Source of the DNA: Dialister sp900541485
Lineage (GTDB): Bacteria > Bacillota > Negativicutes > Veillonellales > Dialisteraceae
NCBI GenBank assembly: GCA_965119665.1
Contig: OZ221974.1
Span: 248,001-312,000, forward strand
Length of the DNA stretch: 64,000 nt
Direction of reading: 5' to 3'
Below are positions 7,430 through 16,607 of the stretch, piece by piece. The notes under the pieces are model-generated. The model was not told where the DNA came from. It did not search any database and saw only the letters and a program-made list of their open reading frames with translations. How positions within the stretch are numbered: position 1 is the stretch's first letter; the number at the start of each line of letters is the position of its first letter. The translations under genes and the position numbers were made by a program.

Positions 7430-8566
7430 TTAATATACTGCTTCATTTGCAATAACCAATCTTTGTATCTGATTTGTGCCTTCATAAATTTGCATAATCT
7501 TTGCATCACGCATATATTTTTCCACCGGATTTTCACGGGAATATCCATTTCCTCCCATAACCTGAACGGCTGTAGTAGTTACATTCATGGCCGTATCAGA
7601 AGCGTAACACTTAGACATGGCAGAAAACATCGCCGCTTTTTTATCTTTTTCCATTTGCATTACGCAGGCTTTATAAGTCAAAGCTCTTGCCGCTTCAGTC
7701 TGAATAACCATATCTGCTATCATTTGTTGAACCATCTCAAAAGAAGCTATCTTCGCACCGAATTGCTTTCTTTGATGTGAATATTTTACGGACATTTCAA
7801 TAGCAGCTTGAGCAATTCCCACAGAAATCGCTGCCACCACAGGGCGAGATAACTGAAGAGTCTGCATAGCAATCAAAAAACCTCTGCCTTCTTTTCCGAT
7901 AAGGGATGATTCAGGAATAAAACAATCTTCAAAAATAATTTCTGCAGTTGCAGAAGCACGAATTCCCATTTTGTCTTCTTCTTTTCCAATTGAAAGTCCC
8001 GGTGTATTCGCATCCACCAAAAAGACTGTCAACCCCCTGATTCCACCAGACTCTCTTGTATTTGCAAAAAGAGTAATCTTATCTGCAATAGGGGCATTTG
8101 TTATAAAGCATTTTGTTCCGTTTAAAATATAGCCCCCTTCTACTTTTTGGGCACGACAGGCTACCGCACCCGCATCAGATCCTGCATTAGGTTCTGTTAA
8201 AGCAAAACAGGCCATTCCTCCTTGGTTCAAGCAATCAAAGAATTCCTTTTTCTGTCTGTCATTTCCTGCAAGCAAAATAGGATAGGCCGCCAGTGAATTT
8301 GCTGCGCACAAGGTTGCTATGCCCGCACATCCCTTAGCAAGCTCTTCTGCTATCAATGCCACTGTCAATAAGTCCAGCCCTGCTCCACCATATTCTTTCG
8401 GAACAGATAATTGTGTCATTCCGGAAGATTTCAAAATATCAAGAAGTTCTTCATCCATAACGCCACTTTTATCAATATGTAATGCCCTGGGCGTAATTTC
8501 TTTTTCTACAATCTTTTTTGTCAGTTTAATAAATTCTTGTTGTTTTGGCGTAATTGAAAAATCCAT
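7430..8566 (-). CDS. Acyl-CoA dehydrogenase, short-chain (butyryl-CoA type)
   Basis: This is a 378-residue FAD enzyme that oxidises acyl-CoA to the 2-enoyl form, or reduces crotonyl-CoA when run in reverse in fermenters. The flavin/substrate signature CFALTEPNAGSDAGA is present, as are FGAKIASFEMVQQMIADM and QVMGGNGYSRENPVEKYMRD. The C-terminal YEGTNQIQR holds the Glu expected as catalytic base in short-chain enzymes. I chose the ATG at 8566, behind GGAGGGG. No etfAB, thiolase or crotonase genes are near, so the pathway cannot be read from context. The acyl chain specificity is inferred only. Confidence 0.9.
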   Translation of the reverse strand: MDFSITPKQQEFIKLTKKIVEKEITPRALHIDKSGVMDEELLDILKSSGMTQLSVPKEYGGAGLDLLTVALIAEELAKGCAGIATLCAANSLAAYPILLAGNDRQKKEFFDCLNQGGMACFALTEPNAGSDAGAVACRAQKVEGGYILNGTKCFITNAPIADKITLFANTRESGGIRGLTVFLVDANTPGLSIGKEEDKMGIRASATAEIIFEDCFIPESSLIGKEGRGFLIAMQTLQLSRPVVAAISVGIAQAAIEMSVKYSHQRKQFGAKIASFEMVQQMIADMVIQTEAARALTYKACVMQMEKDKKAAMFSAMSKCYASDTAMNVTTTAVQVMGGNGYSRENPVEKYMRDAKIMQIYEGTNQIQRLVIANEAVY

Positions 8567-8608
8567 ATTCCCCTCCAAGAAAATCATTATACTTATAGGA
8601 TTTTTATT

Positions 8609-8617
8609 ATTATAGCA
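8609..8617 (-). promoter_or_regulatory. Extended -10 promoter of the acyl-CoA dehydrogenase gene
   Basis: TGCTATAAT lies 43 nt before the chosen start. No good -35 is seen. Confidence 0.45.
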
Positions 8618-8675
8618 AAGATTAGACTAAAATTGATACTTCTCGTAATAAGCAGCCTTTCTCCATCCCGGTGAA

Positions 8676-9890
8676 TTATTCATGCCGTAAAGCTTCAATA
8701 GGTGCTAATCCGGCCGCTTTTTGTGCAGGATACAATCCGAATAGAATCCCAATAATTACAGAAAACATAAATGCTCCTATAACCGGTACAGAACTTACTA
8801 CTGATGGTATTTGAAAAAAATAAGGCACCAAATTTCCGATTATAATTCCTGAAGTAATTCCAATCAATCCACCTATAACCGCTATTGTAGCAGACTCTAT
8901 CAGAAACTGTGTAATAATCATATAAAAAGTAGCCCCCAGTGCCTTTCTTATTCCGATTTCACGTGTTCTTTCTGTAACCGAAACAAGCATGATATTCATA
9001 ATTCCGATTCCTCCGACTAAAAGAGAAATTGCTGCTATGCTTCCAAGAAACAAGGTGATAGATTTTGTCGTGCTTTCCATCATATCCTGATATTCTTTAG
9101 CATTTCGTATTTCAAAATCATTTTCTGCATATAAAAGTAATCGATGCCTTGTACGTAATAAATTTTCAATATCATGTTCAACTTGGTAAATTACTTTTTC
9201 ATCTACAGTAGTCAGCATAATATTATGCAGGTAATTAATTCCTAAAACTCTTTCCTGTATGGTTGAAAACGGGCAAATGATACAGTCATCTTGATCATTT
9301 TTTCCATAGCCTTTTCTTTTTAATACGCCAATAACAATAAACGGATTCCCTTTGATCCGTATTTTTTCTCCTACAGGATCCTTTTCTCCAAAAAGAGTAC
9401 TCGCTACTGTCTGTCCCAGAATACAAACCCTCGCCCTTCTATCAAACTCTTGTTCTGTCCACCAGCGACCTTCAGCAAGTCCCCAATTTCTAACTATCTG
9501 ATAGTCTGATGTAACACCGGATAAAGTGGTGGTGCAATTTTTATTTTGGTTAACTGCGACTACTGTTGTTTTTGCAGAAGGTGTTATAGCTATAATATTC
9601 GGCAATCTCTTTATTGCCAGATAATCTGCATAGGAAAGAGTTTTTTCAGAGCCTGCTGCGGGACGTATGCCGGGTTTTCTTCCTGTACCGGGAATCACGG
9701 CCATCATATTTGCTCCAAGAGCAGTAATACGATTTTCTACATCTGCTTGCATCCCATATCCCAAAGACATCAAGGCAACAACAGCGGCTACCCCTATTAT
9801 AATCCCCAACATTGTCAAAAAAGATCTCATCTTATTTTTCACAATAGAATGGAAAGCCATAAAAATACTATCCCGGAATATAGCAGACAA
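8676..9890 (-). CDS. MacB-like ABC transporter permease, copy 2
   Basis: This 404-residue protein has the MacB/FtsX-type architecture. It has an N-terminal membrane segment (MRSFLTMLGIIIGVAAVVALMSLG), a large periplasmic domain (about residues 45-270) and three C-terminal membrane segments. The motif VGGIGIMNIMLVSVTERTREIG is typical. Unlike E. coli MacB, the ATPase domain is a separate protein. It is the last gene of the macA-like, ATPase, permease, permease series. It is clearly a paralogue of the preceding permease, with the same length and near-identical membrane motifs. The substrate is unknown; the family exports peptides, antibiotics or lipoproteins. Confidence 0.88.
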   Translation of the reverse strand: MSAIFRDSIFMAFHSIVKNKMRSFLTMLGIIIGVAAVVALMSLGYGMQADVENRITALGANMMAVIPGTGRKPGIRPAAGSEKTLSYADYLAIKRLPNIIAITPSAKTTVVAVNQNKNCTTTLSGVTSDYQIVRNWGLAEGRWWTEQEFDRRARVCILGQTVASTLFGEKDPVGEKIRIKGNPFIVIGVLKRKGYGKNDQDDCIICPFSTIQERVLGINYLHNIMLTTVDEKVIYQVEHDIENLLRTRHRLLLYAENDFEIRNAKEYQDMMESTTKSITLFLGSIAAISLLVGGIGIMNIMLVSVTERTREIGIRKALGATFYMIITQFLIESATIAVIGGLIGITSGIIIGNLVPYFFQIPSVVSSVPVIGAFMFSVIIGILFGLYPAQKAAGLAPIEALRHE

Positions 9891-9943
9891 TGTAATTTCT
9901 CCTCTTTATTAATGGGATTTTTTTAGTTCTATTTTTATCACAT

Positions 9944-11158
9944 TTATTCATAATGCAATGCATCTATGGGGTTTAATCGAGCTGCTTTTTCCGCAGGATA
10001 AAGCCCAAATACAAGACCAATAAAAATAGAAAACAAGAAGGAACCGATAATCGGTAAAAACGATATTACGGTAGATATTCCTATAAAATGGGGAATAATA
10101 ATAGCAATAAATACTCCGAGAAGTATCCCTAAGATACCGCCGGCAATACTCACAGTAATCGATTCAATCAAAAATTGTGTAATGATCATACAGTGTGTTG
10201 CACCAATTGCTTTTCTGATACCTATTTCTTTCGTTCTTTCAGTTACAGAAACAAGCATGATATTCATAATCCCGATTCCCCCGACCAAAAGAGAGATGGC
10301 CGCAATACTTCCGAGAAATACCGTGAGGGTTTGCATGGTAGATTTCATTGTGTCCATCAAGTCCTGAGAGTTCTGAATATTAAAATCATCTTCCTCCCCG
10401 GGAATTAGACGATGTCGGGTTCTCAGCAAATTAGTCACGTCTGTTTCTATTTGGGGAAGTAAATTACTTTTTTCAGTAGTCAAAGCAATACGATTCACAT
10501 AAGTAATTCCCATCAGACGTTCTTGCACCGTAGAAAACGGGCATAAAATCCTATCGTCCTGGTCTACAAATGAATACCCCTTAGCATCAAGTATTCCGAC
10601 CACAGTAAAAGGGTCTCCATGAATTCGTATTTTTTGTCCAATCGGCGACTCTTCCCCAAATAGCCCATTTGCCACGGTTTTTCCTATGACACATACACGT
10701 TCACGTCCCGTAAATTCCTGCTCATTCCACTGTCTTCCCTCTGATACATTAAGATTGGAAATATCAAAATATTCAGAAGTCACTCCATATACCACAGTTG
10801 TCCAATTTTTGTTTCCATGAACTACAATATAGCTGCCATTCACTAAAGGCGCTGCGTGGTTAATATTAGGGAGATTTTTAATGGCAAGGTAATCTTTATA
10901 CGTTAAGCTTTGCATAGAACCAGATGGAAAATGGACCCCGGGCTTTCTTAACGCCCCCGGAATCACTGTAATTTGGTTCGACCCAAGACTTGCTATATTG
11001 TTCTCTATATCTGCTTGCACCCCGTATCCTAAGGACATCAATGCAATAACAGCCGATACTCCTATAATAATTCCAAGCATCGTCAAAAGAGAACGCATTT
11101 TATTACTGATAATAGAATTAAAAGCCATGGACATACTTTCAAAAAATATATTGGTCAT
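9944..11158 (-). CDS. MacB-like ABC transporter permease, copy 1
   Basis: This 404-residue permease has the same layout as the neighbouring gene at 8676-9890. One N-terminal membrane helix (MRSLLTMLGIIIGVSAVIALM) is followed by a large extracytoplasmic domain. Three C-terminal helices carry VGGIGIMNIMLVSVTERTKEIG. Its ATG overlaps the ATPase stop by 4 nt, so it is translationally coupled to the ATPase. The second permease follows after 53 nt. The pair could form a heterodimer with one shared ATPase, or be alternative partners. The substrate cannot be read from the sequence. Confidence 0.88.
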   Translation of the reverse strand: MTNIFFESMSMAFNSIISNKMRSLLTMLGIIIGVSAVIALMSLGYGVQADIENNIASLGSNQITVIPGALRKPGVHFPSGSMQSLTYKDYLAIKNLPNINHAAPLVNGSYIVVHGNKNWTTVVYGVTSEYFDISNLNVSEGRQWNEQEFTGRERVCVIGKTVANGLFGEESPIGQKIRIHGDPFTVVGILDAKGYSFVDQDDRILCPFSTVQERLMGITYVNRIALTTEKSNLLPQIETDVTNLLRTRHRLIPGEEDDFNIQNSQDLMDTMKSTMQTLTVFLGSIAAISLLVGGIGIMNIMLVSVTERTKEIGIRKAIGATHCMIITQFLIESITVSIAGGILGILLGVFIAIIIPHFIGISTVISFLPIIGSFLFSIFIGLVFGLYPAEKAARLNPIDALHYE

Positions 11159-11868
11159 ATAAGAGTCCCCTTTATATCTCTGCTGATATAACCATCAGAA
11201 AGTATGACATGGCGGGTTGCAAAATTTGCCACATCCAGTTCATGAGTTACTAATATGATTGTCTTTCCGGATTCATGAAGACCGGTAAAAATTTCCATAA
11301 CTTCACTTGTTGATTTGCTATCTAAATTCCCTGTCGGTTCGTCTGCCATAATAATTGCCGGATGATTGACCAATGCTCTTGCAATGGCTACACGTTGACG
11401 CTGCCCGCCGGACATTTCAGACGGCATATAATCAATTCGGTCTCCCAACCCGACAGATGCAAGCATTTTTTCCGCCCGGGCTTTCCTTTCACTTTTATCT
11501 ACATTCCCATAAATCATAGGAAGAATTACGTTATCTAATGCAGATAACCGGGGAAGTAAGTTGAAACTTTGAAATACAAATCCTATTTTCCGATTTCTTA
11601 TAACAGCCAATTGGTTATCATCTAAATTCGAGACTTCACTCCCATCCAGCACATACGATCCTTCGGTCGGTCTGTCAAGGCAACCCAAAATATTCATTAA
11701 AGTAGACTTCCCTGCTCCGGATGGCCCCATTATAGATATGAATTCCCCTTGATGAACACTTAACTGTATGTCTCTGAGGACAGAAACTTTTTCCGCCCCA
11801 ATATAATAGCTTTTTTGTATATGTTCTAAATGAATAATCTCTCCGTTTCCTTTATCATCTATATTCAT
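11155..11868 (-). CDS. ABC transporter ATPase, LolD/MacB type
   Basis: This 237-residue nucleotide-binding subunit belongs to the LolD/FtsE/MacB class. Walker A GPSGAGKST (near residue 50), the signature MSGGQRQRVAIARAL, Walker B IIMADEPTGNLDS and the switch His in ILVTHE are all present. The class-specific NEPTGNLD-type loop is clear. Its start overlaps the upstream membrane-fusion gene (TAATG), and its end overlaps the first permease. It supplies ATP hydrolysis to the two MacB-like permeases. Confidence 0.94.
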   Translation of the reverse strand: MNIDDKGNGEIIHLEHIQKSYYIGAEKVSVLRDIQLSVHQGEFISIMGPSGAGKSTLMNILGCLDRPTEGSYVLDGSEVSNLDDNQLAVIRNRKIGFVFQSFNLLPRLSALDNVILPMIYGNVDKSERKARAEKMLASVGLGDRIDYMPSEMSGGQRQRVAIARALVNHPAIIMADEPTGNLDSKSTSEVMEIFTGLHESGKTIILVTHELDVANFATRHVILSDGYISRDIKGTLI

Positions 11869-12992
11869 TAAATTGGTCCTCTATGTTTTACCTTTGTAAC
11901 AGTCGTAGAATCTTTTTCCTGACTCACTGTACCGCTTATAACAATTTCGTCTCCCTCGTTCACTCCTGATATAACTTCTACCACTTTATCAGTTGTAATA
12001 CCTGTATTTACATACACTTTTGAAAGGCCTTCTTCTCCTTTTACATACACATATGAACCTTTCGCATCACTTCGAAGTGCGGTAATCGGAACTACAAGTG
12101 TGTTTTCTTTTTCTTGCCCACTTATTTCTGCACGAGCCGTCATTGATGGATATAAGCCATCCAGATCTTCAGTATTAATATCTACATAAACCGTATAATA
12201 CACAACGGAAGACGATGCTGTACTACCTGCAGATCCTGAGTACCGCTTTTGGGAAATATCACTTATAATTCCATGAAAAAGTCTTCCCGGATATGCATCA
12301 ACAGTAAAAGAAACTTTTTGTCCAAGTCTTACTTCTCCTATATCTGTTTCGTCAACCAACAGTTCAATTTTCATAGATGACAAATCTGCCACCCTGACAA
12401 TGACCATTTGGTTAGATAGTCCTTGAGACACTGTTTCCCCTACTTTCATGGGTTCCCCGACTATTGTACCGTCCATAGGTGAAACAATAACTGTATCATT
12501 TAAATCAGCTTCAGCTTTATCATATGCTGCCTGTGCATTTAAGTAAGAAAGCCTGGCATCATCCATGATTTGATAAGAAACTGCACCTTGTTTATATAAA
12601 TCACTTAGTCTTAGATAATAAGATTCTTTGTTTCGTAATGTATTTTGTGCTTGTTTCATCGACGATGTAAGTGCCTTTGATTCAATGCTTGCTAAAATCT
12701 CCCCTTTTGCAACTTTTTGATTTTGTTTGACATAAACGGCCTCGAGTGTCCCTGATGCAGTGGCCGACAAATCAACACTATTTACTGGCTGGATTGTTCC
12801 TGTTGCATCAATTATCATACTTATATTAGAACGGCTTACCTTCCCTAAAACATAAGTATCTTTGTTTGCTTCTTTTTTCGACTCAGACCAAAAATAAAAG
12901 ACACCGATACATATTAATAAAATCACAAACACAGCAGCAAGACCTTTTCTATTCAACAAGACCGCCTCCAACTTTTTTATATTTATACTCAT
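11868..12992 (-). CDS. MacA/HlyD-type periplasmic adaptor protein
   Basis: This is a 374-residue membrane-fusion protein. An N-terminal membrane anchor (about residues 15-33) is followed by the split lipoyl domain. Its halves are GTIQPVNSVDLSATASGTLEAVYV and VIVSPMDGTIVGEPMKVGETV, on either side of a short alpha-hairpin (about residues 105-160). Beta-barrel and membrane-proximal domains with VVPITALR follow. In diderms such proteins bridge a MacB-like transporter to an outer-membrane channel; no TolC gene is in this window. I chose the ATG at 12992. The longer frame starts at a TTG that lies in the apparent -35 region. First gene of its operon. Confidence 0.9.
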   Translation of the reverse strand: MSINIKKLEAVLLNRKGLAAVFVILLICIGVFYFWSESKKEANKDTYVLGKVSRSNISMIIDATGTIQPVNSVDLSATASGTLEAVYVKQNQKVAKGEILASIESKALTSSMKQAQNTLRNKESYYLRLSDLYKQGAVSYQIMDDARLSYLNAQAAYDKAEADLNDTVIVSPMDGTIVGEPMKVGETVSQGLSNQMVIVRVADLSSMKIELLVDETDIGEVRLGQKVSFTVDAYPGRLFHGIISDISQKRYSGSAGSTASSSVVYYTVYVDINTEDLDGLYPSMTARAEISGQEKENTLVVPITALRSDAKGSYVYVKGEEGLSKVYVNTGITTDKVVEVISGVNEGDEIVISGTVSQEKDSTTVTKVKHRGPI

Positions 12993-13027
12993 TATTTTCT
13001 CACTGTCATTTCCCTTACTTGCATTTA

Positions 13028-13055
13028 ATTTTAACACGATATCTTGAATAAACAA
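13028..13055 (-). promoter_or_regulatory. Promoter of the MacA/MacB-like operon
   Basis: -35 TTGTTT lies at 13050-13055 and -10 TAAAAT at 13028-13033, with a 16-bp spacer. The elements are 36 nt or more upstream of the chosen ATG. Confidence 0.55.
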
Positions 13056-13104
13056 AAGATTTCATATTTAAATTAACACAAAATGAGCTGTTTCTCTTTT
13101 ATAT

Positions 13105-13148
13105 AAAAAACCTTGTGACTCTACAGATGGAGATACACAAGGTTTTTT
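13105..13148 (-). terminator. Terminator after glyA
   Basis: A 13-bp perfect stem, AAAAAACCTTGTG / CACAAGGTTTTTT, with an 18-nt loop ends in six T on the minus strand, 33 nt after glyA. Confidence 0.88.
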
Positions 13149-13181
13149 ATATATTTTTTCAACTTTTAACGGTCAAATAAT

Positions 13182-14429
13182 TTATAAGTCTTCGTAAATC
13201 GGATACTTATGGCAAAGCACTTGTACTCGTTCTGCACAAGATTTCTTCACCGCTGTATCTTCAGGAGATTTAACAACAAGAGAAATAATCTCTGCAATTT
13301 CTTTAAAATCTTCTTCTACCAGCCCGCGTGTTGTCAATGCCGGAGAGCCGAGCCGAATGCCGCTTGTAACAAATGGGGATAATGTTTCAAAAGGTATTGT
13401 ATTTCTATTTGCAGTAATTCCAATTTCATCAAGCACTGTCTGCGCAACTTTTCCTGTAATACCAATTTCTTTCATATCCGCCAAGAGTACATGCGTATCA
13501 GTTCCCCCGGAAATTACGCGTATTCCCTGCCTTTGCAGTTCATCAGATAATACTTTAGCATTTTTCTTTATTTGCTTTGCCTGTAACTTAAAATCATCAG
13601 TTAAAGCTTCTCCAAATGCCACAGCTTTAGCGGCAATTACATGTTCAAGAGGTCCGCCCTGTACCCCGGGGAAAATTGACTTATCGATTATTTTGGCATA
13701 AGGCTCTTTACACATAATTATCCCGCCTCTCGGCCCTCGAAGTGTTTTATGCGTCGTTGATGTCACAATATCTGCCCACTGTACAGGGTTGGGATATTCT
13801 CCTGCTGCAACAAGACCGGCAAAATGTGCCATATCAATCATAAGTAATGCATCCACTTTGTGGGCGATGGCAGCCATACGTTCAAAGTCAATAATCCGGG
13901 AATAGGCAGACGTTCCTCCGATAATCAGCTTAGGGCGTGTTTTCATCGCTAACTTTTCCATGGCATCATAATCTAACAGTTCATCTTCTTTCCTCACTCC
14001 ATACGGCAGAACATGAAAATAATTGCCTGATATGTTAACCGGACTGCCATGTGTTAAATGTCCGCCATCATTTAGATTCATACCAAGGACTGTATCTCCC
14101 GGCTTGAGCAATGCGTAATAAACTGCAAAATTAGCTTGTGATCCGGAATGAGGTTGTACATTGACATGATCCGCATGAAAAAGCTCTTTGGCACGATCTA
14201 TAGCCAATTGCTCCAACTTGTCAACGTATTCACAACCGCCATAATACCGTTTTTGAGGATAGCCTTCTGCATACTTATTTGTTAGTACACTCCCCTGTGC
14301 CTCCATAACTGCATAGCTGACAATATTTTCAGATGCTATCATCTCTAATTTATTACGTTGACGATTTAGCTCCTCTTGAATAATATCATAAACTTTCTTA
14401 TCTCCTGTTTTTAAGTGATGATTAATCAT
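13182..14429 (-). CDS. glyA: Serine hydroxymethyltransferase
   Basis: This PLP enzyme interconverts serine and glycine with tetrahydrofolate and feeds one-carbon metabolism. It has 415 residues, the normal length. The N-terminal LEMIASENIVS and NKYAEGYPQKRYYGG, HSGSQANFAVYYALL and the PLP-lysine motif TSTTHKTLRGPRGG (Lys228) are typical. The start has AAGGAGG 6 nt upstream. It is the last gene of the rpiB-ywlG-glyA group. That pairing of glyA with rpiB and ywlG is common in Firmicutes. Confidence 0.98.
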   Translation of the reverse strand: MINHHLKTGDKKVYDIIQEELNRQRNKLEMIASENIVSYAVMEAQGSVLTNKYAEGYPQKRYYGGCEYVDKLEQLAIDRAKELFHADHVNVQPHSGSQANFAVYYALLKPGDTVLGMNLNDGGHLTHGSPVNISGNYFHVLPYGVRKEDELLDYDAMEKLAMKTRPKLIIGGTSAYSRIIDFERMAAIAHKVDALLMIDMAHFAGLVAAGEYPNPVQWADIVTSTTHKTLRGPRGGIIMCKEPYAKIIDKSIFPGVQGGPLEHVIAAKAVAFGEALTDDFKLQAKQIKKNAKVLSDELQRQGIRVISGGTDTHVLLADMKEIGITGKVAQTVLDEIGITANRNTIPFETLSPFVTSGIRLGSPALTTRGLVEEDFKEIAEIISLVVKSPEDTAVKKSCAERVQVLCHKYPIYEDL

Positions 14430-14441
14430 ACCACGTCCTCC

Positions 14442-14987
14442 TTATCCCCTTTTATAACGAGCTCTCTCACCGCCAACTAAAGGCGGTCTAGTGCGAGCAG
14501 CAATCACAACAGCTTTTCCAATATGATTATTTTTCAGACGTACCGGCACTGCAACTTTCCTAAGATGCATTCCTATCATGGTAAACCCTATATCAAGTCC
14601 TCCATCTGCTTTGATGCTTTCCACTGCAACAGGATCATCAAAATGATAATAAGCATTTGTCGCAAAAGCACCTCCTGCATGAAGCCATGGTACAACTGTA
14701 ACTTCTTGATAATTTTTAACCTTTGCCACTTTTCTTTCCATAATAAGTGCACGATTTAAATGCTCGCAACATTGAAATGCTAAAAAAAGTTTTCTCTGCT
14801 TTGCTATTTCCAACAGGCTTTCTACCACAGCTGTTCCAATTTCATAAGAGCTGTCTTTACCAATACTCTCTCCTTTGATTTCACTGGATGACCCGCCTAT
14901 CACAAGTAGAGATTCTTCCGGAAAATCAGCAATTTTGCATAATTCTTCAAAAGCCGCCACGGTTTCTTTTCTTATTTGCTCATACAT
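14442..14987 (-). CDS. YwlG/TIGR01440 family protein (DUF436)
   Basis: This 181-residue protein belongs to the conserved YwlG family, which has no agreed function. Family-like stretches are GGSSSEIKGESIGKDSS, FQCCEHLNRAL, VPWLHAGGAFAT and the C-terminal RTRPPLVGGERARY. The ATG at 14987 overlaps the rpiB end by 8 nt and gives the usual family N-terminus. The longer frame would be read from inside rpiB. glyA follows after 12 nt. The gene is usually found with rpiB and glyA, which ties it loosely to central carbon or one-carbon metabolism. Confidence 0.9.
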   Translation of the reverse strand: MYEQIRKETVAAFEELCKIADFPEESLLVIGGSSSEIKGESIGKDSSYEIGTAVVESLLEIAKQRKLFLAFQCCEHLNRALIMERKVAKVKNYQEVTVVPWLHAGGAFATNAYYHFDDPVAVESIKADGGLDIGFTMIGMHLRKVAVPVRLKNNHIGKAVVIAARTRPPLVGGERARYKRG

Positions 14988-15429
14988 TATTCTCTTTTTC
15001 AACCTCTTCAATCTTAGTGATGCGGCGGGCATGACGCCCACCCTCAAATTTTCCTTCCAAAAAAGTGTCTACTATTCTCTCTGCCAGTCCGGTACCGATA
15101 ACTCTCGCCCCCAAAGTCAAAACATTGGCATCATTATGAGCTCTGGTATAGAACGCTGAAAATTCGTCTCCACAAAGCGCTGCTCGAATCCCTTTCATCT
15201 TATTGGCCGTTATGCTCATCCCAATTCCGGTACCACAAATTAATATAGCAAATTCTACAACTTTATTCTGAACCAATTTACAGGCCTTTACTGCAAAATC
15301 AGGATAATCGCAGGACTCTTCGGTATTAGTTCCGCAATCTATAAACTCAATACCTTTTTTGTCTAAATGCTGCTTTAATTCTTCTTTTAACTGAAAGCCG
15401 CCATGGTCACTTGCAATAGAAATTTTCAT
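14980..15429 (-). CDS. rpiB: Ribose-5-phosphate isomerase B
   Basis: This 149-residue RpiB/LacAB-family isomerase interconverts ribose 5-phosphate and ribulose 5-phosphate in the pentose phosphate pathway. MKISIASDHGGFQLKEELK at the N-terminus, the active-site Cys in ILICGTGIGMSI and AHNDANVLTLGARVIG are the family motifs. I chose the ATG at 15429, behind GGGGAGGA. Its end overlaps ywlG by 8 nt. Confidence 0.95.
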   Translation of the reverse strand: MKISIASDHGGFQLKEELKQHLDKKGIEFIDCGTNTEESCDYPDFAVKACKLVQNKVVEFAILICGTGIGMSITANKMKGIRAALCGDEFSAFYTRAHNDANVLTLGARVIGTGLAERIVDTFLEGKFEGGRHARRITKIEEVEKENNV

Positions 15430-15473
15430 AAATGATTCCTCCCCGAAAACGCACATGTAATCATATAATATTA

Positions 15474-15503
15474 ATTATAAGTCAACAAGCAAAACCTTGT
15501 AAA
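15474..15503 (-). promoter_or_regulatory. Possible promoter of rpiB-ywlG-glyA
   Basis: -35 TTTACA lies at 15498-15503 and -10 TATAAT at 15474-15479, with an 18-bp spacer, 45 nt before rpiB. The rest of the gap to 15575 shows no clear terminator. Confidence 0.5.
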
Positions 15504-15575
15504 TGCACATAAAATAATATCGACCATCAATTAGTAAGCATACTATCCCGGGAAACTATTCATAAAAGCATTATA

Positions 15576-16607
15576 CTACAACTCAATGACGTGGAAACCT
15601 GATGCTTTTGCCAGACGATTCATGATAGCGAGCCCAAGTCCTCGATTATCAGTCCCTTCTGCAATAATCTTATCAACCGGGGCATTATTAAAAAACAGTA
15701 ACCCCTGAAATAAATGATGGGCAAATTTGGTTTTATCACTTCTTCTCCCCCAGATAAAAATATTCTTTTCTTGCGGAATTAACCGTGCTGTTTCCTCACT
15801 TACAAAATATCCATATGTTTTATCTCTCTGTTTAGCATATGCACAAACATGATTTTCTATCTTCTGTATGTCTCCGACATACACGGTAAGAGGTGCAGAT
15901 GGTGCATAATGTCTATATTTCATTCCGGGTGCTTTAGGTGGTTCATCAGATGATGTAAGCGCTTTATCTACTTCCGTTTCTCCATATAAAGAAAGCATTT
16001 CTTTTGTAATGCCACCCGGTCTGTAGATAAGGATTGTTTCTTCTTTTACTGCTATGATTGTTGATTCTAACCCTATAAGAGACATTCCTCCGTCAATAAC
16101 TGCCTCTATTTTCCCATTCATATCATGCATGACGTCATCAGCTGTCGTTGGGCTTGGACGGGTTGATATATTTGCACTCGGACCTGCAATCGGCACACCT
16201 GCTGCACGAATTAGTACCCGCGTGGCTTCATGAGCAGGACAACGAATTGCTACCGTATCCAATCCCCCTGATGTTTCAAAAGGAATAATTTCTTTTTTGG
16301 GAAATACTATTGTCAATGGTCCCGGCCAAAAAGCATTCATTAGTTTTTTTTCTAAAGGTGATATAGATTTCACGTACTTAGGCACGTCATCAATATCAGC
16401 CACATGAACTATTAAAGGATTATCAGACGGCCTGCCCTTTGCTGCATATATTTTCTTTGCAGCAGTTGCATCTAAAGCATTACCTCCTAATCCATACACT
16501 GTTTCCGTCGGAAATGCAACCAAACCGCCTTCACGAATTATTTTTCCCAATTCATTGACCGTTGAAGAATTGTAATTCTCATCTACCGGTATTTTTTTCG
16601 TAATCAT
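15576..16607 (-). CDS. Threonylcarbamoyl-AMP synthase, Sua5 type
   Basis: This enzyme makes L-threonylcarbamoyladenylate for the t6A37 tRNA modification. It has 343 residues, so it is the two-domain Sua5 type (YwlC), not the short TsaC type. The catalytic YrdC domain spans about residues 15-200, with FPTETVYGLGGNA, KGRPSDNPLIVHV and GPSANISTRPSPT. A linker (PPKAPGMKYRHYAPSAP) leads to the Sua5 C-terminal domain. I chose the ATG at 16607, which overlaps the prmC stop (ATGA) in the coupled prfA-prmC-sua5 order. Confidence 0.95.
   Translation of the reverse strand: MITKKIPVDENYNSSTVNELGKIIREGGLVAFPTETVYGLGGNALDATAAKKIYAAKGRPSDNPLIVHVADIDDVPKYVKSISPLEKKLMNAFWPGPLTIVFPKKEIIPFETSGGLDTVAIRCPAHEATRVLIRAAGVPIAGPSANISTRPSPTTADDVMHDMNGKIEAVIDGGMSLIGLESTIIAVKEETILIYRPGGITKEMLSLYGETEVDKALTSSDEPPKAPGMKYRHYAPSAPLTVYVGDIQKIENHVCAYAKQRDKTYGYFVSEETARLIPQEKNIFIWGRRSDKTKFAHHLFQGLLFFNNAPVDKIIAEGTDNRGLGLAIMNRLAKASGFHVIEL

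Noticed and set aside
8676..11158. The two permeases as a recent repeat or assembly duplication
   Set aside because: They share motifs but differ through the periplasmic domain and in most third codon positions, so they are old paralogues.
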